Shown piece by piece: positions 55,772 through 64,000 of a stretch of DNA of 64,000 bases (positions within the stretch are counted from its first letter, which is position 1; each line of letters starts with the position of its first letter). The stretch spans positions 1-64,000 of the forward strand of contig NZ_AULT01000010.1 in NCBI RefSeq assembly GCF_000422425.1, given 5' to 3'. Below the pieces are notes generated by a model that saw nothing but the letters and a program-made list of their open reading frames with translations, did no database searches and was not told the origin of the DNA. This DNA is from Oceanospirillum beijerinckii DSM 7166. Its GTDB lineage: Bacteria > Pseudomonadota > Gammaproteobacteria > Pseudomonadales > Halomonadaceae. Position numbers and translations under genes: made by a program.

Positions 55772-56662
55772 TCAGGTATCCGTATCCAGCTGTGACCAGA
55801 ACGCTTCAATTAAAGGGTTCTTCAGTTTTTTCTTCAGTACACAGACCCCGACATCATAAGCGGCCAGCGTCGGGGTAACCGATAATACTTTTACACGGTC
55901 GGCCAGAGGGCTGTTATCCAGTACGATTTTTGGCACCACACCAATACCAAACCCCAGACTGACCATGCTGACAATCGCTTCATTACCGGCGACCTGAGCA
56001 TAGATGTTCGGTTTAATTCCCTTGTTACTGAACCATTGATCCACCCGGCGTCGGGCCAGATCTTTCTCAGGCAGAATCATAGGCACTTTACGCCAATCGA
56101 TAGCATTAACTTCCTGTTCCACCAGAGGGTTAAGTACAGGATCATCCACCGGGGCGATAAAATACAGTGGAGATAACCCTGTGGATTTAAACGCAAGACT
56201 GGCGGGCAGGTGATCGGGACGAGCGGCAATGGATACATCCTCATCACCATTTATAACCCGGCTGACGGCGGGGCCTGGCTCGCCAGTATGCAGCTTTATT
56301 TCTATACCGGGAAAACGGCTGCGAAAGCGACGCAGAATATCATGTAAGAAGCTATAGCTGGCAGTTACCGAGCAGTACATGCTGATCTCACCGTGTAACT
56401 GACTGGCGTCTTCCAGCAGGGTGTGGCGAATCATATCCCACTGACTTAAGGCATCTCTGGCATAGGTCTGAAATCTTTCTCCTTCCCGGGTCAGTGTAAC
56501 GGTGCGGTTATCGCGCTCAAACAGCGCAACCCCCAGAGTATCTTCCAGTTGCTTGATGCTGCGGCTTAGCGCCGATGAGCTGATATGACAGGCTTCACTG
56601 ACGCGGCCAAAGTGCAGGGTTTCAGACAGGGCGACAAAATGTTTGAGCTGGCGGATATCCAT
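55772..56662 (-). CDS. ilvY: LysR-type regulator IlvY
   Basis: The 296-residue LysR protein has an N-terminal winged helix (MDIRQLKHFVALSETLHFGR, SSSALSRSIKQLE) and a substrate-binding domain. It is divergent from ilvC, the arrangement in E. coli, where IlvY activates ilvC on binding acetolactate or acetohydroxybutyrate. Length and the divergent placement support the symbol. Confidence 0.9.
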   Translation of the reverse strand: MDIRQLKHFVALSETLHFGRVSEACHISSSALSRSIKQLEDTLGVALFERDNRTVTLTREGERFQTYARDALSQWDMIRHTLLEDASQLHGEISMYCSVTASYSFLHDILRRFRSRFPGIEIKLHTGEPGPAVSRVINGDEDVSIAARPDHLPASLAFKSTGLSPLYFIAPVDDPVLNPLVEQEVNAIDWRKVPMILPEKDLARRRVDQWFSNKGIKPNIYAQVAGNEAIVSMVSLGFGIGVVPKIVLDNSPLADRVKVLSVTPTLAAYDVGVCVLKKKLKNPLIEAFWSQLDTDT

Positions 56663-56720
56663 AGGACTTTAACCTGCAAGGTGATGAAATCTCAGGTGAT
56701 TATAGTGTTAGAGAGATAGT

Positions 56721-56770
56721 GTTGCAAAAAACGGGATATAACATTGCATATATATCATTTTACGCAATGG
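56721..56770. promoter_or_regulatory. Candidate IlvY operator region
   Basis: Within the 344-base ilvY-ilvC gap, TTGCAA (56722), ATTGCA (56743) and GCAAT (56764) form spaced inverted half-sites, as expected for a LysR-type operator. The remaining 237 bases before ilvC contain no gene and probably form the ilvC leader and promoter. Confidence 0.45.
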
Positions 56771-56994
56771 TTATGAGTCGGTATCTTTAGCTCAACGAAT
56801 AAGGCAAGGCTGAAGCGGTAAACGCCAATAAGAGCAAACGAATGGGCAAAGACCTGTCACTGCTTCAGTTGAGAAGATCAAATGATCTGTAAAGCAAAGA
56901 AATAGATGCAAGAGCTAACAGAGCTTTACTGCCGACCCTATATGCAGCCTGCTTACCCTAACGGCAGGCGCTAAACAGTTAATCAAAATTTTAA

Positions 56995-58023
<1,029 letters not shown>

Positions 58024-58043
58024 TAGTCTTTCTCTCTGCTCTG

Positions 58044-58071
58044 AAAAAGCCAGCTTATGCTGGCTTTTTTT
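58044..58071 (+). terminator. Rho-independent terminator after ilvC
   Basis: AAAAAGCCAGC / GCTGGCTTTTTTT with a TTAT loop and a T-run. Confidence 0.92.
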
Positions 58072-58296
58072 GTGCCTGAACGTTCTGTAAGCGCGCCAAA
58101 ATGAATATTTTTATCCAAATGCGCAGCACTTTATCGAAGTGCCTTTCCCATGTCTGTCTATAAGTTTGCCCATAAAATAGCGTCTGTTTAGCATATTTTT
58201 ATGACTTTCTGATATCTGATTGATGTTGATGATGGTGCCTTGGGAAGCGATATGTGTAGAATAACAGCTTCATTTTTTTTCTAACAGGTTGCTTGA

Positions 58297-59133
58297 ATGA
58301 ACAATCCGGAAAAACATCCTCATACGGGTGATGACGATTTTGTGGAAGAGACCCGCATGTTATCTCTGGGAGAAGATGAGGTTGAAGAAGAGACCGTAGA
58401 AGAGGGGCAAAAGGTACGTCGTCGCGGCATTTATCTACTGCCGAACCTGTTTACCACGGCCGCCCTGTTCTCAGGCTTTTTTGCCATCATCTCAGCGATG
58501 CATGGCGCGTTTGATAACGCAGCCATTGCTATTTTTGTTTCCATGGTGCTGGATGGCCTTGATGGGCGCGTGGCGCGTCTGACCAATACCCAGAGTGATT
58601 TTGGCGCTGAATATGACAGTCTGGCGGATATGGTGTCCTTTGGCGTAGCTCCTGCGCTGGTGGCGTTTAGCTGGATGCTGGAGGATATCGGCAAGCTGGG
58701 TTGGATCGCGGCCTTTGTTTATGTTGCCGGTGCAGCCCTGCGTCTGGCGCGTTTTAATACCCAGATTGGTTCCACGGATAAACGTTGGTTTATCGGCTTA
58801 CCGAGCCCGGCGGCGGCGGCAGTGATTGCTGGTATTGTCTGGACCTTTAATGATCTTGAACTGAGTGCTCTGAGTTATAAATATGCTTTGGCGTTTATTA
58901 TCGCCTCAGTGGGCGTACTGATGGTCAGTAATGTACGTTACAACAGCTTTAAAGATATCGACCTGAAAGGCCGTGTTCCTTTCCTGACGATGTTTGTTGT
59001 AGCGCTGATCTTTGTGGTTATTGCCTATGATCCGGCTACGGTGCTGCTGGTGATCTTTATGATTTACGGTTGTTCTGGGCCTTACCGCGCGCTGTTTAAG
59101 CTTAAACCAGCGAAAAAAGACAGTGGGGTCTGA
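58297..59133 (+). CDS. pssA: CDP-diacylglycerol--serine O-phosphatidyltransferase
   Basis: This membrane enzyme makes phosphatidylserine, the precursor of phosphatidylethanolamine. The 278 residues begin with an acidic cytoplasmic tail (1-45), then membrane helices. The CDP-alcohol phosphotransferase signature is DGLDGRVARLTNTQSDFGAE, continuing YDSLADMVSFG. It follows ilvC as in Pseudomonas, but with its own upstream region after the ilvC terminator. Confidence 0.95.
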   Translation: MNNPEKHPHTGDDDFVEETRMLSLGEDEVEEETVEEGQKVRRRGIYLLPNLFTTAALFSGFFAIISAMHGAFDNAAIAIFVSMVLDGLDGRVARLTNTQSDFGAEYDSLADMVSFGVAPALVAFSWMLEDIGKLGWIAAFVYVAGAALRLARFNTQIGSTDKRWFIGLPSPAAAAVIAGIVWTFNDLELSALSYKYALAFIIASVGVLMVSNVRYNSFKDIDLKGRVPFLTMFVVALIFVVIAYDPATVLLVIFMIYGCSGPYRALFKLKPAKKDSGV

Positions 59134-59166
59134 TGGGTGTAGCTCAATAATAAGGCCGTCTGTATA

Positions 59167-59226
59167 AAAACGCCCCATTGCACAGTAACCTTCATTGAAA
59201 AAGGTCGTGCATGGGGCGTTTTTTTA
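59167..59226. terminator. Terminator hairpin between pssA and ppx
   Basis: AAAAACGCCCCATTGCAC and GTGCATGGGGCGTTTTTTT form a long stem around a 24-base loop, with A- and T-runs on either side, so it may work for both convergent genes. Confidence 0.8.
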
Positions 59227-59329
59227 TGTCGGTTTAAAGGGATGGCCCATACATGGGGTCCCCCTAATCGCTATAAGTATAACCGTACAAATGTAGTCAA
59301 TGATTGCACGGCTGATATAGATAGATTGA

Positions 59330-60859
59330 CTACTGGAAGCTCAGTGTAAAACCGGCATTATCCAGGTAAGCCTGCTCTTGTTCCAGGTCGGCTACCGTGA
59401 GCGGATTGTCCTCCAGCCAGTCTGGGTTAAAGGTCAGGGTGATCTGTTTTTGTTTGACCTCTATTTTGACGTCGGTATAGGCATCATCCAGTCGGCTGTG
59501 GTTGAGTAATATTGCCAAGCGTAACAATATGGCCAGGTGGATAAGGGCTTGTTGGATGCCTGCCGGTTGCAAGCGCAGTTCGCTGATAGGGAATTTGCGC
59601 CTGTGGCTGCGTACCAAAGCGGCCAGCATGCCCTGCTGTTGACGGGAAAATCCAGACAGATCTGAATGTTGCAGCAGGTATGCACCGTGTTTGTGGAACT
59701 GGCTATGAGCGATCGACAGGCCTATTTCGTGTAACTTGGCTGCCCAGATCAGTAATAAGTGCAGGTCTTCGCTATTAAGCTGCCACTCTTTTTTGGTCTG
59801 TTTATATAGATGCTCAGCTGTGATAGCGACATTTTCTGCTTGGAGTGTGTCAATCTGGTGGCGCTCAATCAGCGCGCGGACTGTTTTTTCTCTGATATCC
59901 TGATGGGCATTACGGCCTACGATATCGTGCAGAATCCCTTCACGCAGCGCACCGTCGGCAAACTCCATATGCTCGATATCAAGCAGTTCAAAGATCGCTT
60001 GTAAAATGGCAACACCGGCAGGAAATACCTTAGCGCGTTCGGGCTTCAGGCCCGGCATTTCAATATCGTCCAGTTGCTTAAAACGTAATAGATGTTTGGC
60101 CAGTTGGTTCAGAGGGCCGCGGGTGATGCCGTGCTCTGTCCAGCCATTCTGCTCCATGATGGCCGCTGTGGCTTTAATGGTGCCAGATGTGCCAACAACC
60201 TGCTGCCAACCCAGCTTTTTATAGGGCTTAACAATATTGAGTAGCTCGTTTTTAGCCGCCAGGATGGCTTGCTGATAGCGTTTAGTTGTGATCTGGCCGT
60301 CCGGGAAAAAGCGCTTACTGTAGGCAACACAGCCCATATGCAGGCTTTCCAGTGCTAGTGGGTCGTAGCCTTCACCGATAATAAACTCGGTACTACCGCC
60401 GCCGATATCGACAACCAGGCGACGGCCTTTCTGTGTGGCCAGGGTTTGTGCAGCACCCACATAAATAAGACGAGCCTCTTCGCGGCCACTGATCACTTCC
60501 AGCGGATGACCCAGAATCTCTTCTGCTTTATCGAGAAACTCTTGTGCGTTCTCAGCTTCCCTTAATGCATTGGTACCGACAATACGTAAATTATCGTGTT
60601 CAATGCCTTGCAGAAATGGAGCAAAACGACGCAGGCAATTAAGTGCTCGTTCCTGGGCTTCTTCGGTTAGGTTGCTCTCCTCATCAAGACCTGCTCCCAG
60701 TTGCACTTTTTCACCCAGGCGCTCCAGAGTGCGGGTTTCGCCGTGGGCCATGCGAGATACAATCAGGTGAAAGCTATTAGAGCCAAGGTCAATCGCTGCA
60801 AGTTTGTCGCTGTCACTGTTTGCCAGTGGCGCTGAGTTTGAGGTTTCCGTTTCATTCAT
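59330..60859 (-). CDS. ppx: Exopolyphosphatase / guanosine pentaphosphatase (Ppx/GppA)
   Basis: The 509-residue enzyme removes terminal phosphates from polyphosphate. The actin-like fold is seen in AAIDLGSNSFHLIVSR and VVDIGGGSTEFIIGEG; a C-terminal HD-like domain (about 310-505) contains LHEIGLSIAH and ALVRSHRR. It is divergent from trxA, the arrangement found in Pseudomonas. Confidence 0.94.
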   Translation of the reverse strand: MNETETSNSAPLANSDSDKLAAIDLGSNSFHLIVSRMAHGETRTLERLGEKVQLGAGLDEESNLTEEAQERALNCLRRFAPFLQGIEHDNLRIVGTNALREAENAQEFLDKAEEILGHPLEVISGREEARLIYVGAAQTLATQKGRRLVVDIGGGSTEFIIGEGYDPLALESLHMGCVAYSKRFFPDGQITTKRYQQAILAAKNELLNIVKPYKKLGWQQVVGTSGTIKATAAIMEQNGWTEHGITRGPLNQLAKHLLRFKQLDDIEMPGLKPERAKVFPAGVAILQAIFELLDIEHMEFADGALREGILHDIVGRNAHQDIREKTVRALIERHQIDTLQAENVAITAEHLYKQTKKEWQLNSEDLHLLLIWAAKLHEIGLSIAHSQFHKHGAYLLQHSDLSGFSRQQQGMLAALVRSHRRKFPISELRLQPAGIQQALIHLAILLRLAILLNHSRLDDAYTDVKIEVKQKQITLTFNPDWLEDNPLTVADLEQEQAYLDNAGFTLSFQ

Positions 60860-60989
60860 AGTTGGAGGCCTGTGAAAATAATATCCCTAATTATGGCATG
60901 ATCATAAAAGTGTCACATGACTAATCCGTGACATCGGTTAAAAAAACCTTTTTAAAAGTGTTGTAACTGCGAGAGTGCTAATCCCTACT

Positions 60990-61018
60990 TTTACCGTCAA
61001 GCATTACGATGCTATTAT
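60990..61018 (+). promoter_or_regulatory. trxA: Probable trxA promoter
   Basis: TTTACC and TATTAT are separated by 17 bases, a good sigma-70 pair, about 40 bases before the trxA start. Confidence 0.5.
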
Positions 61019-61058
61019 ATGGCGCAACATCAATTGGTTTTGCCCCGGAGGCAGTTCA

Positions 61059-61385
61059 ATGAGCGAAAATATTGTCAATGTGACAGATGCTTCTTTTGAA
61101 GATGACGTACTGAATTCCGACATTCCTGTACTGGTAGATTATTGGGCAGAGTGGTGTGGCCCTTGTAAAATGATCGGCCCTGTTCTGGAAGATATTGCAG
61201 GCGAGTATGCGGGTAAGGTGAAGATCTGCAAGCTGAACATCGATGAGAACACTGAGACGCCACCTAAGTTTGGCATTCGTGGCATTCCTACGTTGATGCT
61301 GTTTAAAAACGGTAATGTAGAAGCCACAAAAGTCGGTGCGCTGTCTAAATCACAGCTGGTCGCTTTCCTGGATGGCAACCTGTAA
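61059..61385 (+). CDS. trxA: Thioredoxin 1
   Basis: The 108-residue protein has the active site [13 protein letters not shown] and the cis-proline loop [11 protein letters not shown]. The ATG at 61059 follows CGGAGG. Thioredoxin reduces cytoplasmic disulfides. It lies upstream of rho, as in most gammaproteobacteria. Confidence 0.98.
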   Translation: MSENIVNVTDASFEDDVLNSDIPVLVDYWAEWCGPCKMIGPVLEDIAGEYAGKVKICKLNIDENTETPPKFGIRGIPTLMLFKNGNVEATKVGALSKSQLVAFLDGNL

Positions 61386-61774
61386 GACTGTATTATGCAG
61401 GCGCTTTTGCGCCTGCATGTCATTCTTTATTTTAAAACACGGTTTGTCTGCTATTCATTTGAAGCGAGTCACTTTAATGTGGCTGACGACAACACAACAG
61501 CCTGTTTTATTGTTAAAAGTTGATCAAAAACGAAATATTTTGATCAGTACCCGTATAAAAACTAGCATATTCATTACGTTGGTGTTATTTTAGACCTAAC
61601 GTATTTCTAGCCAATACATCTCCTTTATAGCACTGTTGGACAATCCGTTTTAGGGATTCCGCGTTTACGTCATCTCGTAAAACCTTATATTTGTCCGTAC
61701 AGTCCCAATCTTAACCAATCCATGCAATCAGGTTTTCTGATGAGCATTACGCCTAAATACCTAAATTAAGACCC
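61386..61774 (+). other. Gap with the rho leader
   Basis: These 389 bases between trxA and rho contain no supported gene. The first part holds a small hairpin (GCAGGCGC / GCGCCTGC, 61397-61416) that may end trxA. The rest is the presumptive rho promoter and leader; rho is known to be autoregulated by termination in its own leader in enterobacteria. Confidence 0.5.
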
Positions 61775-63034
61775 ATGAATCTTACCGAATTAAAGCAAAA
61801 ATCTGTTCAAGAACTGTTAGAACTAGCCCAGGAAATGGGTGTCGACAACGTTGCTCGCTCTCGCAAGCAAGATATCATTTTTGCCATTCTTAAACGACAC
61901 GCGAAAAGCGGTGAAGATATCTACGGTGATGGCGTACTGGAAATCCTGCAGGATGGTTTTGGTTTCCTGCGTTCCGCAGACAGTTCTTACCTGGCCGGCC
62001 CAGATGATATCTATGTCTCACCGAGCCAGATCCGTCGTTTCAACATGCGCAAGGGCGATCATATCGCCGGTAAAATCCGCCCGCCTAAGGATGGTGAGCG
62101 TTACTTCGCACTGTTGAAAGTAAATGAAATTAACTTCGACAAGCCAGAAAACTCCAAACACAAGATCCTGTTTGAAAACCTGACACCTATCTTCCCGGAC
62201 GATCGTCTGATGATGGAGATCGGTAACGGTTCCACAGAGGATTTGACAGCTCGTGTGATCGACTTGGTCGCTCCGGTGGGTAAAGGTCAACGTGGCCTGA
62301 TCGTATCTCCTCCAAAAGCCGGTAAAACCCTGATGTTGCAAAACATCGCCTCTTCCATCACCCGTAACAATCCTGAATGTCACATGATCGTACTGCTGAT
62401 CGATGAGCGTCCGGAAGAAGTGACCGAGATGACGCGTTCTGTACGGGGTGAAGTTGTGGCATCGACCTTCGATGAGCCGCCAGCCCGTCACGTTCAGGTG
62501 GCTGAGATGGTGATCGAGCGTGCGAAACGTCTCGTAGAACATAAAAAAGATGTTGTGATCCTGCTGGACTCCATTACCCGTCTGGCCCGTGCTTACAACA
62601 CTGTGATTCCTTCCTCCGGTAAAGTACTGACCGGTGGTGTGGACGCTCACGCACTGGAAAAACCAAAGCGTTTCTTTGGTGCGGCACGTAATATCGAGCA
62701 CGGCGGCAGTTTGACCATTATCGCAACCGCTCTGGTTGATACCGGTTCCAAGATGGATGAGGTAATCTTCGAAGAGTTTAAAGGTACTGGTAACATGGAG
62801 CTGCATCTGGATCGTAAGATCGCAGAGAAACGTGTTTACCCTGCAATCAATATTCGTCGCTCTGGTACTCGTCGTGAAGACCTGCTGGCCAGTGAAGATG
62901 AACTGCAACGGGTATGGATTCTGCGTAAGCTGCTGAATCCAATGGAAGACACCGGTGCCATTGAGTTCCTGATTGATCGCTTGAAAGATACCAAGACCAA
63001 TGATGAGTTCTTTGAGGCGATGAAGCGGAAGTAA
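61775..63034 (+). CDS. rho: Transcription termination factor Rho
   Basis: The 419-residue hexameric RNA helicase equals E. coli Rho in length. It starts [20 protein letters not shown], has the primary RNA-binding site (GFGFLRS), the P-loop [11 protein letters not shown], Walker [15 protein letters not shown] and the secondary site [20 protein letters not shown]. Confidence 0.98.
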   Translation: MNLTELKQKSVQELLELAQEMGVDNVARSRKQDIIFAILKRHAKSGEDIYGDGVLEILQDGFGFLRSADSSYLAGPDDIYVSPSQIRRFNMRKGDHIAGKIRPPKDGERYFALLKVNEINFDKPENSKHKILFENLTPIFPDDRLMMEIGNGSTEDLTARVIDLVAPVGKGQRGLIVSPPKAGKTLMLQNIASSITRNNPECHMIVLLIDERPEEVTEMTRSVRGEVVASTFDEPPARHVQVAEMVIERAKRLVEHKKDVVILLDSITRLARAYNTVIPSSGKVLTGGVDAHALEKPKRFFGAARNIEHGGSLTIIATALVDTGSKMDEVIFEEFKGTGNMELHLDRKIAEKRVYPAINIRRSGTRREDLLASEDELQRVWILRKLLNPMEDTGAIEFLIDRLKDTKTNDEFFEAMKRK

Positions 63035-63049
63035 TCACTCCGTGAATTG

Positions 63050-63080
63050 AAAAAGGGTAAGCCAAGGCTTGCCCTTTTTA
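63050..63080 (+). terminator. Rho-independent terminator after rho
   Basis: AAAAAGGGTAAGCC / GGCTTGCCCTTTTTA with a short loop. Confidence 0.88.
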
Positions 63081-63231
63081 TTGCCCTGAGTTTTTTATGG
63101 GAATGCTTTTCAGTTGTAACTGGCAACATAAAGCCGTCACTATAATCAGTGTAAGACTGCTGACCGCGACAGTTTTTGAATGTCTATTAGCTGCTAAGTT
63201 TTGCCTGTTTAGAGTTAGGTTCTAGGAAATT

Positions 63232-64000
63232 ATGCGTTATAAAGACTTGCGTGAATTTATCGAACAGCTGGAACAGATGGGAGAGCTGAAGCGTATCTCT
63301 CAACCGGTTGACCCTAATCTGGAAATGACAGAGATCTGTGATCGCACTTTGAGACAGGGTGGTCCTGCACTGTTATTTGAGAATCCTGTCGGTTATGACA
63401 TGCCTGTGCTGGGAAACCTGTTTGGTACGCCACGACGGGTAGCGCTGGGTATGGGCGAAGACAATGTGGAGTCCTTGCGGGAAGTGGGGCAGCTGCTGGC
63501 TTACTTAAAAGAGCCTGAACCACCGAAAGGCTTCAAAGATGCCATGGAGAAGCTGCCGATCTTCAAAAAAGTTCTGCATATGGGACCGAAGAAGGTGCGC
63601 AACGCTGCTTGTCAGCAAGTGGTGTTGGAAGGTGACGATGTAGATCTTTATAAGATCCCGGTCCAAACCTGCTGGCCGGGCGATGCCGGTCCTCTGGTGA
63701 CCTGGCCGCTGGTGATTACCCGTGGTCCACACAAAGAGCGTCAGAATCTGGGGATCTACCGTCAACAACTGATCGGTAAAAATAAGCTGATTATGCGCTG
63801 GTTATCCCACCGTGGCGGTGCGCTGGATTTTCGTGAGTGGCAGCAGACGCATCCTGGTGAGCCTTTCCCGGTGGCTGTGGCGCTGGGTGCTGATCCCGCG
63901 ACCATTCTGGGTGCAGTAACTCCGGTACCGGATACGTTATCTGAATACGCTTTTGCCGGTCTGCTGCGTGGCGGTAAGACCGAAGTGACTCAGTGTCTGG
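63232..64000 (+). CDS. ubiD: 3-octaprenyl-4-hydroxybenzoate carboxy-lyase UbiD, 5' part
   Basis: The first 256 residues run off the window. UbiD is a prenyl-FMN-dependent decarboxylase of ubiquinone synthesis. The start [15 protein letters not shown] and the segments [33 protein letters not shown] and [19 protein letters not shown] are family hallmarks. It follows rho as in Pseudomonas; together with ispB it adds ubiquinone genes to the window. Confidence 0.95.
   Translation, partial: MRYKDLREFIEQLEQMGELKRISQPVDPNLEMTEICDRTLRQGGPALLFENPVGYDMPVLGNLFGTPRRVALGMGEDNVESLREVGQLLAYLKEPEPPKGFKDAMEKLPIFKKVLHMGPKKVRNAACQQVVLEGDDVDLYKIPVQTCWPGDAGPLVTWPLVITRGPHKERQNLGIYRQQLIGKNKLIMRWLSHRGGALDFREWQQTHPGEPFPVAVALGADPATILGAVTPVPDTLSEYAFAGLLRGGKTEVTQCL

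Overview
The window is chromosomal DNA of a gammaproteobacterium, most likely a marine Oceanospirillales/Pseudomonadales-type organism. The evidence is the gene content and order: ispB, rplU-rpmA-obgE-proB, rpsT, murJ, ribF-ileS-lspA-fkpB-ispH, minor pilins, thiO, bamD, rluD-pgeF-clpB follow the order known from Pseudomonas aeruginosa, and ilvI-ilvH, ilvY/ilvC-pssA, ppx/trxA-rho-ubiD are also Pseudomonas-like blocks. I cannot assign a genus from sequence alone.

Layout. 1-3.3 kb: 3' end of an RTX/DUF4214 surface or secreted protein, a decayed IS4-type transposase, and a PAS-GGDEF-EAL signalling protein. 3.4-7.7 kb: a dihydrolipoamide-dehydrogenase-like flavoprotein, then a flavodoxin / PepSY membrane protein / small periplasmic protein operon behind a Fur-like box. 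8-12.4 kb: ispB, then a GntR-type regulator and divergent TonB receptor with a perfect Fur box, placed between ispB and rplU. 12.8-26.4 kb: ribosomal proteins, GTPase, proline, peptidoglycan, flavin, tRNA-synthetase, lipoprotein and isoprenoid genes, interrupted by a phytanoyl-CoA-dioxygenase-like gene. 26.6-31.4 kb: type IV pilin genes without pilY1 or pilSR, then thiO. 31.5-37.1 kb: bamD, rluD, pgeF, clpB (with a sigma-32-like promoter). 37.4-42.5 kb: a leftward operon for a GAF-HlyD membrane protein, a PqqD-M50 protein whose HlyD-like C-terminal half is out of frame, and a further adaptor. 42.5-45.8 kb: a structured, probably non-coding element and ilvIH. 46-55.7 kb: an OFA-family transporter and a complete Fe-siderophore uptake locus (receptor, binding protein, two permeases, ATPase), with a divergent hydrolase and a second GntR-type regulator. 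55.8-64 kb: ilvY/ilvC, pssA, ppx, trxA, rho and the start of ubiD.

How it fits together. Three separate loci carry Fur-like boxes (7689, 10165, 53929), so much of the accessory content is an iron-starvation programme inserted into otherwise conserved housekeeping order. The two TonB receptors are paralogous, and each is divergently paired with a long GntR/FCD regulator that appears to hold two winged-helix segments, which is an unusual architecture. The best candidates for undescribed biology are the GAF-HlyD / PqqD-M50 / HlyD operon, the double-winged-helix regulators paired with siderophore receptors, the structured element upstream of ilvI, and the pilin cluster with a C-terminally extended PilV and no PilY1.
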